Shown here: one piece after another, positions 24,967-34,465 of the stretch
How positions within the stretch are numbered: the first letter of the stretch is position 1
Layout: each line of letters opens with the position of its first letter
Position numbers and translations under genes: made by a program
Notes under the pieces: generated by a model
What the model saw: only the letters and a program-made list of their open reading frames with translations
What the model was told of the DNA's origin: nothing
The model's database searches: none
Source: Ferdinandcohnia sp036965045
GTDB taxonomy: Bacteria > Bacillota > Bacilli > Bacillales > Bacillaceae_L
Assembly: GCF_036965045.1 (NCBI RefSeq)
Contig: NZ_JBALOV010000020.1
Location: 1 to 64,000 of the forward strand
Reading direction: 5' to 3'
DNA length: 64,000 nt

Positions 24967-25734
24967 TTATTTAGAAGTTACACCAGAAATGAATTCAGCG
25001 AGCTTCTGTAATTCTTCGTCAGTTCCTTCGAACATACCTGGAGGCATGCCACCTTGACCGTTTACCGCAATGTCAGCAATTTCCTCAGGGGATAGCCCGT
25101 TATCAACTAACGCCTTTCCTGCAGGACCACCTTCTAGGTCACCGCCGTGACATCCAATACAACCTTTTTCTTGGTATAACAAGTAGCCTTCAGATTCCTT
25201 ATCAATTTCCGCTTCTGCTACAATTTTAGCGGATTCAGCTCTTGCTTCCCAGTCAACTTGAGAAGCAGATTCCCATGTTAAGTAGAAAACTGAAGCAATA
25301 GCTAGAAGCATAAGACCAGTAGCAATTGGGCGCTTAGATGGTCGACGTTCTGGACCACGGTCTAAGAATGGAGCAAGTAAAAGTGCTCCGAACGCAAGTC
25401 CTGGAATTACAAGTGCACCAATTACTGTGTATGGACCTGATGCATATGAATACTTAAGCAATTGATACAAGAATAAGAAATACCAGTCTGGTAGTGGAAT
25501 ATATCCTGACGCAGTAGGGTCAGCGATTTTTTCCAATGGCGATGGGTGTGCTGCTGTTAAACATAAAAAAGCTACCAAGAATACAGAACCAACTAACCAT
25601 TCTTTTAATAAGAAGTTTGGCCAGAACGCTTCTGTTTTTCCAGGATACTCAGAGTAATCCTTAGGAATATGCTTTTTATTACTTACAGGAACACGGGAGT
25701 CCCCAACAAATTTCATTCCTTTTCCGCGATGCAT
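24967..25734 (-). CDS. qcrC: QcrC: menaquinol:cytochrome c reductase cytochrome b/c subunit
   Basis: A 255-aa fusion of a subunit IV-like membrane part (three hydrophobic segments; PLPDWYFLFLYQLLKY is the quinol-site PDWY motif) with a C-terminal extracytoplasmic cytochrome c domain (CIGCH heme attachment, PGMFEG with axial Met). This architecture is the Bacillus bc complex type. An ATG six codons inside (MKFVG) is possible; the first ATG is used because upstream GGAGGGGG fits. Confidence 0.95.
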   Translation of the reverse strand: MHRGKGMKFVGDSRVPVSNKKHIPKDYSEYPGKTEAFWPNFLLKEWLVGSVFLVAFLCLTAAHPSPLEKIADPTASGYIPLPDWYFLFLYQLLKYSYASGPYTVIGALVIPGLAFGALLLAPFLDRGPERRPSKRPIATGLMLLAIASVFYLTWESASQVDWEARAESAKIVAEAEIDKESEGYLLYQEKGCIGCHGGDLEGGPAGKALVDNGLSPEEIADIAVNGQGGMPPGMFEGTDEELQKLAEFISGVTSK

Positions 25735-25888
25735 AATCGGTCCCCCTCCTTTTTAGAGAATTTTCATTCAAAAGAGATTGTACGTATTTTTCATTATTTT
25801 TTTGAGTAAAACTCAAGAACATCTCAATTTAGATATTCTGTTCAAAATCATGTTCACTTTACACTTCATGAAGAAAAAATCTTGCATC

Positions 25889-26563
25889 CTATAGTGGACC
25901 AGAAATACCTTGACGACGAATCATGATAAAGTGAGCAGCTAGCAAACCAAATAATGCTGCTGGTAAGAAGAATACATGAATCGCAAAGAAACGTGTTAAT
26001 GTTTGAGCACCAACAATTTCTGTGTGGCCAGCAATTAACGTCTTTAAGTATGGCCCTAAAATTGGAGTTGCATTAACAATATCGAGTGTAACCTTTGTTG
26101 CAAATAACGCTTTCATATCCCAAGGTAATAGATAACCTGTTAAACCAAGAGCTAACATTACAAAGAAAATTAATACTCCAACAATCCAGTTAAGCTCACG
26201 TGGTTTTTTATAAGCACCTTGGAAAAATACACGGAGAGTATGTAGGAACATCATAACGATTACAAGACTCGCTCCCCAGTGATGCATTCCACGAACAATT
26301 TGTCCAAATGCTACTTCATTTTGTAAATAGTAGACAGAATTCCATGCGTTGATGATATCTGGTACATAGTACATTGTTAAGAACATACCAGAAAGAACTT
26401 GGATGACAACAATAAAAAATGTTAGTCCTCCAAAGCAATAAACGAATGCGCTAAAGTGATGCGCTGGGTTTACGTGCTCAGGAACCTCGTGGTCTGCAAT
26501 ATCTGCCCATAGAGGAGTAATATCAAGTCGTTCATCAACCCAATCAAATATCTTATTTAACAT
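25889..26563 (-). CDS. qcrB: QcrB: menaquinol:cytochrome c reductase cytochrome b subunit
   Basis: A 224-aa b6-type cytochrome. It carries four membrane helices and paired heme-ligand His residues in GMHHWGASLVIVMMFLHTL and RFFAIHVFFLP...AAHF. YCFGG near residue 43 has the Cys used to attach the extra high-spin heme c in b6-type proteins. It accepts electrons from menaquinol. The 155-base gap to qcrC holds no gene, only a short inverted repeat (TTGAGT/ACTCAA, 25802-25816). Confidence 0.95.
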   Translation of the reverse strand: MLNKIFDWVDERLDITPLWADIADHEVPEHVNPAHHFSAFVYCFGGLTFFIVVIQVLSGMFLTMYYVPDIINAWNSVYYLQNEVAFGQIVRGMHHWGASLVIVMMFLHTLRVFFQGAYKKPRELNWIVGVLIFFVMLALGLTGYLLPWDMKALFATKVTLDIVNATPILGPYLKTLIAGHTEIVGAQTLTRFFAIHVFFLPAALFGLLAAHFIMIRRQGISGPL

Positions 26564-26566
26564 TGA

Positions 26567-27082
26567 TTACTTTCCTCCTATAGGATTTGGCTTTGTTTTA
26601 CCTAAATATAAATAACCATCTTTTACTTGACTATCATATAAATCTAATGGGCCCATTGGTGGTGTTCCAGGCACGTTCTTACCATCCTTTTCATATAAAC
26701 CGTAGTGACAAGGACAGAAGAAACGATCTGGGTTAGCTGGATCCTCAGCCCAAGAAACTGCACATCCAAGGTGTTTACAAACTGGTGACAACGCAATGAT
26801 GTCGCCGTTATCATTTTTATAAACCCATGCTGAATATGCGACGTCTGATTCGTACCAAGCATCAACTTGATTTACTTTAAAATCAAATTTTTGTGGTTCG
26901 TTTGTTATCTTATCAACACTTACCACTTGTACCATGTCATGTTCAGCTTCAGGCTGAAGTAATGGGTCAATTGCAAAGCGGACCATTGGCATTAACATTC
27001 CAGCTGCCATGAAGCCACCTACACCAGTTAGTGTATAGTTTAGAAATTGGCGTCTTGATACCCGTTGTTTATTCTCGCTCAT
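26567..27082 (-). CDS. qcrA: QcrA: Rieske iron-sulphur subunit
   Basis: A 171-aa Rieske protein of the bc complex. It has a twin-arginine-like SRRQFL (about 9-14) followed by a hydrophobic anchor and the 2Fe-2S motifs CKHLGC and CPCHYG. These ligands are two Cys and two His. It begins the qcrABC operon, with GGGGGG-rich ribosome site, and ends 3 bases before qcrB. Confidence 0.95.
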   Translation of the reverse strand: MSENKQRVSRRQFLNYTLTGVGGFMAAGMLMPMVRFAIDPLLQPEAEHDMVQVVSVDKITNEPQKFDFKVNQVDAWYESDVAYSAWVYKNDNGDIIALSPVCKHLGCAVSWAEDPANPDRFFCPCHYGLYEKDGKNVPGTPPMGPLDLYDSQVKDGYLYLGKTKPNPIGGK

Positions 27083-27155
27083 TTTTTTCCCCCCTCTATG
27101 CTAAGCTAAGTCCAATCCGGACATAATTGTACACATTAAAAACTAGGACATTCTC

Positions 27156-27184
27156 ATGATATATCAATATTTGGTAGAGGTCAA
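27156..27184 (-). promoter_or_regulatory. sigma-A-like promoter of qcrABC
   Basis: On minus TTGACC (27184-27179), 17 bases, TATCAT (27161-27156), about 75 bases upstream of qcrA. In B. subtilis the operon is controlled by Spo0A, AbrB and CcpA; I did not resolve their sites here. Confidence 0.5.
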
Positions 27185-27275
27185 TAATAGGATTTGCCGA
27201 AACAATGGCAACTATGTGACTTTCTTAGGAAAAGTAAGGAATTTTTTATCATTATTCTTCCATAACGTTAAAAAA

Positions 27276-27734
27276 TCACTTTTGCCAGATGTTTGTAAAC
27301 AAGGTCACAAGCTGTTTCATTTGATCCTGTAGCATCGTTTGCTTATATTTTTCTTCTACATATTCAAGTGGTAAGGTGGGCAGCCAAATAAGTGAACCAT
27401 TTAAGTCAGACTCTACTTGCTTCCAGGTGGTATCAGATGTGATAAAAATAGTGTGCTTCATCCCACCTTCAAATAAATCGCTAGTCCATTGATTCAAACG
27501 ATTTTTTGCCTTTTCCAGCTCTTCCCCATTTGAATAGGTAAAGGCGGGAAAAAGTATGATTCTTCCTTTAAATTGTCGTTCAACTTCATTAGAAAGGATG
27601 GTAATGAACTCCCCCATTGAAACTGTATTTTTCAAATTTCCCTCAAGAGAAACTGGAATTAATGGAATAACAGCTGTATCAACATATTCCTTTGCTTGCA
27701 GATAGACATCCATATCCTTAGTTACCCATTTCAT
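27276..27734 (-). CDS. ypiF: YpiF family protein (DUF2487)
   Basis: A 152-aa soluble protein of unknown function that sits upstream of qcrABC in Bacilli. Motifs I can see are DMDVYLQAKEYVDTAVIPLIP at the N-terminus and TIFITSDTTWKQ near the middle. ATG at 27734 has AAGGAAG upstream; a frame extension upstream lacks one. No terminator is evident between ypiF and the qcr promoter. Confidence 0.8.
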   Translation of the reverse strand: MKWVTKDMDVYLQAKEYVDTAVIPLIPVSLEGNLKNTVSMGEFITILSNEVERQFKGRIILFPAFTYSNGEELEKAKNRLNQWTSDLFEGGMKHTIFITSDTTWKQVESDLNGSLIWLPTLPLEYVEEKYKQTMLQDQMKQLVTLFTNIWQK

Positions 27735-27833
27735 TATGTATGCTTCCTTTCCCATTAACTGTACTATGTCATTTGCGTTTACTTTACAGATTCAAAGCTA
27801 AACTCCCAAACTACCATACCATATTTAGGATAA

Positions 27834-27858
27834 ATAAAAAAGACTGACACGCTGTCAG
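27834..27858 (-). terminator. terminator after ypiB
   Basis: CTGACA/TGTCAG stem (27844-27849/27853-27858) with a six-T run on minus, just past the ypiB stop. Confidence 0.7.
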
Positions 27859-27879
27859 CCCCTAAATGACATTTCCCTA

Positions 27880-28416
27880 TTATAATTGTTTAAGTTGTTC
27901 AGTCAGCCTCTTAAACTCTGTTTCATCCTGTTTGTCAAGCGCCTCATCAATTCGCTTTAACAGATGTTCCTTTTGAAACATATGAATGGATTCCTCAAGA
28001 AACTTTTTCGCAAGCTCTTTATCCTGTTCATTCACCTGAAGATGCTTCGGCATGTAAGGATTTTCTTCAAGTACAGCCACATAATTCGGAGAATGGAAGG
28101 AGGATCTGAAATTAAGTTGAATATAGATTTCTTCTTCCCTGTTAAGTCGAATATCATGGAATGATTTTTCAGCATCAGTTGTCATAACATTTTCCTTATA
28201 AAAACGGAAAGGTACATCATCTACACAATGCGTCGACATAATAATCCCTCGAGGGCAGTATTGGGCTTGCTCAACAAAGTGGACATTTTTCATGAGTTGG
28301 TCGTGGCTCATTAAATAGTTAAGTATCCAAACACACTCTCTTCTCTTTAGCTGATAATTATTCAGAAACCAGCGAATAAAATCTTTTTTCTCGTTGACAG
28401 ATACAGGGGTAGTCAT
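27880..28416 (-). CDS. ypiB: UPF0302 protein YpiB
   Basis: A 178-aa soluble protein with the ypiA-ypiB pairing seen in B. subtilis. The N-terminal block KKDFIRWFLNNYQLKRREC, a central PRGIIMSTHCV segment and a C-terminal helical IDEALDKQDETEF region match the UPF0302 family, which combines a YpiB domain with an IDEAL motif near the C-terminus (IDEAL at about 155). The function is unknown. Confidence 0.88.
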   Translation of the reverse strand: MTTPVSVNEKKDFIRWFLNNYQLKRRECVWILNYLMSHDQLMKNVHFVEQAQYCPRGIIMSTHCVDDVPFRFYKENVMTTDAEKSFHDIRLNREEEIYIQLNFRSSFHSPNYVAVLEENPYMPKHLQVNEQDKELAKKFLEESIHMFQKEHLLKRIDEALDKQDETEFKRLTEQLKQL

Positions 28417-28523
28417 CGCGTGCTTCCCTCCTCTGCTAGTATTGAGTAAAATGAGTAAAAATAAATATACTGATATACTTCAACAATTACATCAAAATAT
28501 CCTTCTAAACATTAAAATTTAGC

Positions 28524-29777
28524 TTACTCCAGTTCGGAAATTAATGCTTCAATCTCATATTTCATAGGGTCGAGCTTTAAGAGTTCTTTAAATACTTCGA
28601 TTGCCTCTTGTCTCTTACCGTCCTCCATTAAGAAGTATCCAAACTCTTCTAAAAACTCTGGAGTTTCTTTAAAAGAAGTATATGCATGACGGTAATGGTT
28701 TAATGCATCCGAATATTGTTCTAATTTATTTTTTGCAAAGCCTAGATCCCACTCGAACCGTTCATCGTATTCACCATAGCTCATAACGGAATTAAGGCAT
28801 TCCACGACATCTTCAAATCTTTCTTCACGCAATAAAAACTTGGATAGCTGTAGTGTTGCTTCAACATACCCTGGGTCAATTGCCACAGCTGCCCGAAGGT
28901 ATTTTTCCGTATTTTCCTTGTCACCTAGCATCATAGATATTTTACCAGCGTAGAAAGTCAATTCTTTGTTTAGTGATTCCACTTCAAGCCCTTCTAACAA
29001 TACCTTGTAGCTATCAGTTAGCATTGCTTCTTCTTCATATGCCTTTGCAAGATATAAGTAAAGTGAACCATAGTCTGGGTCGAGCTCCTTTAGCCGTTCG
29101 AGAACTTCAATTGCTTTTTTAAAATATTTCGCTTGATAAGCTGTAACACCAAACCCAAACAATGTATTGCTGTCTTCCTGTTTTTTAATGGCTTCCTCAT
29201 AATACGGAAGAGCATCTTCAAATTTGCCTGTTGTACTATAACTTTCTGCTATGCGGGCGTTAACATTTACACCTGCTAATTCGTCATTTTCCTGTAGTAC
29301 CTTCTCATAAAATGGTATACTTTTGTTGTATTCACCATGACTTGAATACAGTTCGGCTAAAGCAAAATCAATGATTGTTTCATTATTAGATTTTTCCTTT
29401 GCTAACAATAGCTTCTGTTCACTGACCTCAAATAAACCCTGCACTTGGAATAAATCAGCTTGTAAAACAAGGGATTCTAAGTATACGGGGTCATCCTCAG
29501 TAATTTGTTCTAAGATATCGATTGCTTCCTCTTCTAAATCAAGGTCAATTAGAATTTCTGCTAAAAAGACAAATAATTCGCCTTCGTCAGGGTACCGTGA
29601 AATCAGTTCCTCAACAATTTCTTTTGCATTCTGGGCAAAGCCCCACTTAAAATAATGCTCAGCGATTGTGTATTTTTCATCATCATTTGAGTATTCTCTA
29701 ATTTTTTTTAAGGTTTTCAGCCCTTCTTCAACTTTTCCATCTTCTACTAGCTGAATTGCATCCTCTAATCTATGCAT
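28524..29777 (-). CDS. ypiA: tetratricopeptide-repeat protein YpiA
   Basis: A 417-aa, acidic, all-helical protein made of about ten to eleven tandem TPR-like 34-residue repeats (for example GSLYLYLAKAYEEEAMLTDS and EFLEEFGYFLMEDGKRQEA). It has no signal peptide. Likely a cytosolic protein-interaction scaffold; YpiA of B. subtilis has been linked to genetic interactions in the ypi cluster, but I cannot state a firm role. It precedes ypiB by about 107 bases. Confidence 0.88.
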   Translation of the reverse strand: MHRLEDAIQLVEDGKVEEGLKTLKKIREYSNDDEKYTIAEHYFKWGFAQNAKEIVEELISRYPDEGELFVFLAEILIDLDLEEEAIDILEQITEDDPVYLESLVLQADLFQVQGLFEVSEQKLLLAKEKSNNETIIDFALAELYSSHGEYNKSIPFYEKVLQENDELAGVNVNARIAESYSTTGKFEDALPYYEEAIKKQEDSNTLFGFGVTAYQAKYFKKAIEVLERLKELDPDYGSLYLYLAKAYEEEAMLTDSYKVLLEGLEVESLNKELTFYAGKISMMLGDKENTEKYLRAAVAIDPGYVEATLQLSKFLLREERFEDVVECLNSVMSYGEYDERFEWDLGFAKNKLEQYSDALNHYRHAYTSFKETPEFLEEFGYFLMEDGKRQEAIEVFKELLKLDPMKYEIEALISELE

Positions 29778-29796
29778 GAATTATTAACTCCTCTTA

Positions 29797-30735
29797 TTAT
29801 CTCTCATTCACCAATACATCCTTATCAAAGGATGAAACAAAAAACCCAGGTTTTTTTACTTTACATTCATTACCAAAGCCAGAACGAAAGTATACCTTGG
29901 CGTCTACTTTTGTAAAATTTCCCTTGTGCATGGTGATAGTAGGTATAAGTTTATGATAATCGAGAGTTGGCTTTTCATCAACTGAATAGCTTATTGAATC
30001 ATGCTCATACAGATTATAATCCAATTCCCCACCAACACGAATATCGCCTTTATCCGGATAAATACCAATCTTTTTTAAGATATCAATAGAGAGTGGCTCA
30101 TCCGTACTCGGGCAGACCGGGATTGTCGGGATCCGATTTTCTTCGGTAATCTCCTTCCAAATCATTTCTTTTCGACTGCTAGTAAAAACGGTTTTCTCTT
30201 TCATTTTCCACTCTGGAATGATTGGAATATGATAGGAATGATAAGATTCTCTAATCCATCCCCATGGGACCTTGTATACATCATCGAGTTTTTTTATCGT
30301 AACAATTATGACTGGGATTTTTTGTCGCCTGCATGCGACAAGGAATGATGGTGTTAAGCTTTCAAGTGGAACCCGGATGCCTAAATAATAGTCAACTGGG
30401 CTATTTAATAAAAAATGTCTTGTGTTCTTAAGTCGATTCGGTATTTCTTTTTCATTCTTTACATCACTCACGACAAGTAAGGTTGTACAACCTTTACGCA
30501 AATAATTTTCAGTCATTTCCTTTTTAAATGATTGAAATGATTGTTCTTGCGCAAAGGAGTAGTTCATCATAACATGTCCAGGTGTTAATAAATATTGTGA
30601 TAAGTTCGTTTTCATATAAGAAAGTCTTTTGAGGTTTTCTTTCATATAATCAACTCGTTGATTTTTTATAAGAATCGAACAAGTAACGACCTTATTATTC
30701 TTTAGGACATTCGCTTTTTCTAATATATATGGCAT
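29797..30735 (-). CDS. unrecognised 312-aa protein, weakly amidohydrolase-like N-terminus
   Basis: I do not recognise this gene. The first 70 residues (ILEKANVLKNNKVVTCSILI and LLTPGHVMMN) resemble the start of amidohydrolase-superfamily proteins, where the equivalent position reads as PGxxDxHxH. The metal-binding HxH is absent, replaced by MMNYS. The middle contains an alternating hydrophobic strand pattern (VPLESLTPSFLVACRR, IPVIIVTI). The C-terminus is Lys/Phe/Gly-rich. It would be a soluble, probably non-catalytic paralogue. ATG at 30735 has AAAGGGG upstream. Between aroA and ypiA. Confidence 0.55.
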   Translation of the reverse strand: MPYILEKANVLKNNKVVTCSILIKNQRVDYMKENLKRLSYMKTNLSQYLLTPGHVMMNYSFAQEQSFQSFKKEMTENYLRKGCTTLLVVSDVKNEKEIPNRLKNTRHFLLNSPVDYYLGIRVPLESLTPSFLVACRRQKIPVIIVTIKKLDDVYKVPWGWIRESYHSYHIPIIPEWKMKEKTVFTSSRKEMIWKEITEENRIPTIPVCPSTDEPLSIDILKKIGIYPDKGDIRVGGELDYNLYEHDSISYSVDEKPTLDYHKLIPTITMHKGNFTKVDAKVYFRSGFGNECKVKKPGFFVSSFDKDVLVNER

Positions 30736-30813
30736 CAAACCCCCCCTTTCGTAATCCCCTTAAGACAAGCTATGCAAAAAGTGGAGGATGTATGTTAGAT
30801 ATTCTTTTAAACG

Positions 30814-30845
30814 AAAAAAACCCATGGAATATCGTTTTCCACGGG
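30814..30845 (-). terminator. terminator of the aromatic supra-operon (after aroA)
   Basis: A 9-bp stem with one G-U pair (30821-30829/30837-30845) and seven T on minus. It is right after the aroA stop. Confidence 0.85.
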
Positions 30846-30856
30846 CTTATAAATCA

Positions 30857-32155
30857 TTATTTTACATCAATTAATAAATTTAGGTGTTCAAAGAAGCTTG
30901 GGTAGGAAACCGAAATGGATTCAGAATCTGAAAGAAACACATCACCATTTGCCATACAAGCTGCAACAGCAAGCATCATACCGATTCTGTGATCTCCATG
31001 ACTATGAACATTACCACCGCTCAATTGTTTCTTTTCCCCATATATAATCATCCCATCATCGGTTGGTTCAATGTTTACACCGAGTTTGGAAAGTTCAGTA
31101 ACAACTGTATCAATTCGATTTGTTTCCTTTACTTTTAATTCCGCTGCATCTTTGATAATCGTTTTACCTTGTGCTTGACTAGCTAACAACGCAATAACAG
31201 GAATTTCGTCAATTAGACGAGGAATAATATCCCCTTCTATTTCAATCCCTTTTAACTCAGAAGTCTGAATGGTTAAATCAGCAATAGGTTCATTATTCTT
31301 GATTCGTTCGTTTTCAATTTCTAAACGAGCTCCCATTCTAACTAAAACATCGATAATTCCCGTTCTGGTTGGATTCATTCCAACATTTTTTAACGTTATT
31401 CGACTGTTTGGCACAATTGCCCCTGCAACGAGGAAAAATGCAGCAGAGGATATATCCCCAGGAACTAGAATTGTAGTACCTGTTAATGGCTGACCACCTG
31501 TTAGTTTGACAGTTAGACCATCCTCCTCTACCTCGCATCCAAATGCACGTAGCATGCGTTCGGTATGGTCTCTCGATTTATGCGGCTCAGTAACAGATGT
31601 TACACCTGCAGCATTTAAACCCGCTAAAAGGATTGAGGATTTGACCTGTGCACTTGCTACTGGTGAAACATAGTCAATCCCCTGTAAAACGCCACCACGA
31701 ATGGCTAACGGGGTAAAATTGCCATCTTCTCGTCCGTCTATTTTAGCCCCCATTTGGCGCAGTGGATCAGTAACACGTTTCATCGGTCTTTTGGCAATTG
31801 ACTCATCACCAATCATGCAAGTATGAATCGGTACACCAGATAGAAGACCTACCATTAATCTAGTGGTTGTTCCCGAGTTGCCAGTATCTAATACCTCACT
31901 TGACTCACGAAGCCCACCGTAGCCAGTACCTTCAATTTCAACATGATCCTTATTCTGTGTAATTTTTACACCTAATTTTTCAAAACAACTTATCGTACTT
32001 AAACAGTCTTCCCCCAGTAAAAAATTATCGACAATCGTTTTACCTTGTGCAATGGCACCGAGCATAACGGAACGATGGGAAATTGATTTATCCCCGGGAA
32101 TATCAATTGAACCATTTAAACCAGCTATATTTGTTCGTAGTTTTAGTGAATCCAT
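30857..32155 (-). CDS. aroA: EPSP synthase (3-phosphoshikimate 1-carboxyvinyltransferase)
   Basis: Sixth step of the shikimate pathway (called aroE in B. subtilis). The 432-aa two-domain fold shows PGDKSISHRS (Lys), LDTGNSGTTTRLM and GDESIAKRPMKR, with the catalytic Asp-Glu in RLIDEIPV and KVKETNRI. ATG at 32155 follows TAGGGGTGG; an ATG nine codons earlier at 32182 overlaps the tyrA stop codon. Last gene of the supra-operon. Confidence 0.96.
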   Translation of the reverse strand: MDSLKLRTNIAGLNGSIDIPGDKSISHRSVMLGAIAQGKTIVDNFLLGEDCLSTISCFEKLGVKITQNKDHVEIEGTGYGGLRESSEVLDTGNSGTTTRLMVGLLSGVPIHTCMIGDESIAKRPMKRVTDPLRQMGAKIDGREDGNFTPLAIRGGVLQGIDYVSPVASAQVKSSILLAGLNAAGVTSVTEPHKSRDHTERMLRAFGCEVEEDGLTVKLTGGQPLTGTTILVPGDISSAAFFLVAGAIVPNSRITLKNVGMNPTRTGIIDVLVRMGARLEIENERIKNNEPIADLTIQTSELKGIEIEGDIIPRLIDEIPVIALLASQAQGKTIIKDAAELKVKETNRIDTVVTELSKLGVNIEPTDDGMIIYGEKKQLSGGNVHSHGDHRIGMMLAVAACMANGDVFLSDSESISVSYPSFFEHLNLLIDVK

Positions 32156-32181
32156 ATTACCACCCCTAAAAGCATTTTCCA

Positions 32182-33294
32182 TTAACCGTTATATGTATCG
32201 TAACTGGTTTTGCTTTCAATACATATTTTAGCCTTCTGACGATCCTCGTCACTTTGAAAGCTTATTCTTAGTACTCCATAAATTTCCTCTCTCGTCTCGA
32301 TAATTCTGATATTGGTAATACTAATTCTTTCTTGTGCAAGTAGTCCAGTAATTTCAGAGACAATACCTGGATAATCTGGAATATCAACATATAAATCATA
32401 GAAGGAAGGGATTGCACCTTTTGTCCGTGTTGGCAGTCCATCACGAAAATTTTTGGCATCCATAAAATACTCATATATATGTTCTGCATTACCATTTGCC
32501 ACAAAATTTCGGATTTGTTCCATTTCGTCGATCCATTTATCAAAAAGGTCCAATAATACATTCCGATTTTGTAATAATATATCACGCCACATTGATGGAT
32601 TACTAGATGCAATTCTAGTAATATCTCGAAAACCTCCTGCCGCTAATGGACGGACAAGTTCATTTTCTTTATCATATTTTTGTGCTTGATGAACGAGACT
32701 CGCTGCAACAATGTGTGGAAAATGGCTAATGACACCTGCCACTCGGTCATGCTCTTCAGGAGTCATAACAACAAAATTTGCTTTTGTACCATTTAACAAG
32801 GCTTTCAACCGTTCAACAGCTACATTACTTGAAGGTTTCTCGTTATTAGGTGTAAATATGTAGAAAGCATTCTCAAATAAATGTTCCTTTGCAGCAACAA
32901 CCCCACTTTTATGGGAACCCGCCATCGGATGTCCGCCGACAAAGGTTACTCCAAGATTCCCAAAAATAGAATCCGCAGTTTGAACGATTTGTTGTTTTGT
33001 ACTGCCCACATCTGTCACAATGACCTCTTTTTTTAATGAATAGGAACTTAGTTCATGAATAATGTTTACAGTTTGTTTGACAGGAACTGAAATAAAAATA
33101 TAGTCACATGTATGTACGACATCCTCTAACTCAAATACGGCCTCATCAATCACCTTCAATGTTTTTGCAAGTAGTGATGATTCTTTATTACTGTCAAAAC
33201 CATAAATTGTAGCATCCGGATGTTCCTTCTTGATTGCGAGCGCAATTGAACCTCCAATTAATCCAAGTCCAATTACAAGCACATTTGCCTTCAT
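32182..33294 (-). CDS. tyrA: prephenate dehydrogenase with ACT domain
   Basis: It makes 4-hydroxyphenylpyruvate for tyrosine using NAD. The 370-aa protein has an N-terminal Rossmann fold (VIGLGLIGGSIA), VGGHPMAGSHKSG, a helical dimer domain and a C-terminal ACT regulatory domain (from about 298, YVDIPDYPGIVSEITGLL). The ACT domain typically binds the end product. It follows hisC by 58 bases and precedes aroA. Confidence 0.96.
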   Translation of the reverse strand: MKANVLVIGLGLIGGSIALAIKKEHPDATIYGFDSNKESSLLAKTLKVIDEAVFELEDVVHTCDYIFISVPVKQTVNIIHELSSYSLKKEVIVTDVGSTKQQIVQTADSIFGNLGVTFVGGHPMAGSHKSGVVAAKEHLFENAFYIFTPNNEKPSSNVAVERLKALLNGTKANFVVMTPEEHDRVAGVISHFPHIVAASLVHQAQKYDKENELVRPLAAGGFRDITRIASSNPSMWRDILLQNRNVLLDLFDKWIDEMEQIRNFVANGNAEHIYEYFMDAKNFRDGLPTRTKGAIPSFYDLYVDIPDYPGIVSEITGLLAQERISITNIRIIETREEIYGVLRISFQSDEDRQKAKICIESKTSYDTYNG

Positions 33295-33323
33295 ACCATC
33301 ACCACCGAATATAGAAACAACTA

Positions 33324-33348
33324 ATGGGGGTTACGTTCTAACCCCCAT
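33324..33348 (-). terminator. hairpin between hisC and tyrA
   Basis: A 10-bp perfect stem ATGGGGGTTA/TAACCCCCAT (33324-33333/33339-33348, 5-nt loop). A run TTAGTTGTTTCTAT follows on minus, too interrupted for a strong terminator. It may damp read-through or protect the upstream mRNA. Confidence 0.5.
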
Positions 33349-33352
33349 AGTC

Positions 33353-34450
33353 TTAGTTCTTTTGATTTTTAAGCATGTCTGTAAGGATTGCTATGAGTTC
33401 ACTATTTTGTTCTTCTGTTCCAACTGTGATTCGAATGCTTGTCGGATAACCTAAAGCATTTCCTGAGCGGACAATAAAACCACGCTCCAGTAAATAGTGA
33501 AACACATCATCCCCTGGTTGTTCAAAATTAATCAAAATGAAATTTCCGAACGATGGATAATAAGTTAAATTATTTTCCTCGCAGAATGTATAGAACTGCT
33601 GCAGACCTTTTTTATTTTTTTCAACATATGCTGAAATAAAGTCCTGGTCATCCAATGCAGCCGATGCAGCAATCTGACCAACACGGTTGGAATTGAACGG
33701 CTGACGTACAGGTTCAATTTTATTAATAAAAGCACCATTTCCGATGGCATAACCAACACGTAGTCCACCAAGTCCATATGCCTTCGAAAAAGTTCTTAAT
33801 ATAAGCAGATTTGGATAGTCATTTAATAAAGCTACTGTATTCGGGTAATCCTCTTCATTAGCTGCAAACTCATAATAAGCCTCATCCATAACAATTAGTA
33901 CATGGTTTGGAACCTTTTTTAGAAAAGCGTGGAGCTTTTCTGAGCTTACATACACCCCTGTAGGATTGTTTGGTGAGCATACCCAGACAATTTCCGTATT
34001 TTCATCGATTTGTCCAAGCATTCCATCTAAATTGTGATGGCCATCAATTAACTCAACCTCACGAACCTCTGCCCCTTCAATAATGGCATTATGCTTATAT
34101 TGGGAAAATGATGGATTCGCCATGACTGTGTTTTTCCCAGGCGCAAGTAATGCAGTTGTAAGAATATGAATAACATCATCAGACCCATTTCCAAAAAGTA
34201 ACTGTGTGCCATCTACACCTAAATGCTTTGCAAGTTTTTCCCTTAACTCTGTTGCATAGCCATCAGGGTAGATTGCGAATGAATCTAAGCTATTTTTTAC
34301 TGCTTCTTTTGCTTGATCAGAGCATCCATATGGATTTTCATTTGAAGCTAGTTTCACAATTTTTTCTAGGCCATATTCACGTTTTACTTCTTCTATTGGT
34401 TTTCCTGGTTGATATGGTTTTAAATCTAATAACTGTTCCTTGACATTCAT
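33353..34450 (-). CDS. hisC: histidinol-phosphate aminotransferase
   Basis: A PLP aminotransferase of histidine synthesis that in Bacillus also serves tyrosine and phenylalanine synthesis, which explains its place in the aromatic operon. The 365-aa protein has SNENPYG at the start, SPNNPTG (about 201-207), DEAYYEF and the PLP lysine in LRTFSKAYGLGGLRVGYA. It follows trpA by 15 bases. Confidence 0.95.
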   Translation of the reverse strand: MNVKEQLLDLKPYQPGKPIEEVKREYGLEKIVKLASNENPYGCSDQAKEAVKNSLDSFAIYPDGYATELREKLAKHLGVDGTQLLFGNGSDDVIHILTTALLAPGKNTVMANPSFSQYKHNAIIEGAEVREVELIDGHHNLDGMLGQIDENTEIVWVCSPNNPTGVYVSSEKLHAFLKKVPNHVLIVMDEAYYEFAANEEDYPNTVALLNDYPNLLILRTFSKAYGLGGLRVGYAIGNGAFINKIEPVRQPFNSNRVGQIAASAALDDQDFISAYVEKNKKGLQQFYTFCEENNLTYYPSFGNFILINFEQPGDDVFHYLLERGFIVRSGNALGYPTSIRITVGTEEQNSELIAILTDMLKNQKN

Positions 34451-34465
34451 CTGAAGCTACACCTC

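Noticed and set aside
25802..25816. TTGAGT/ACTCAA repeat as a qcrB terminator
   Set aside because: The bases following on minus are A-rich, not T-rich.
32268..32612. 114-codon frame within tyrA
   Set aside because: Same strand, different frame, inside the well-supported tyrA.
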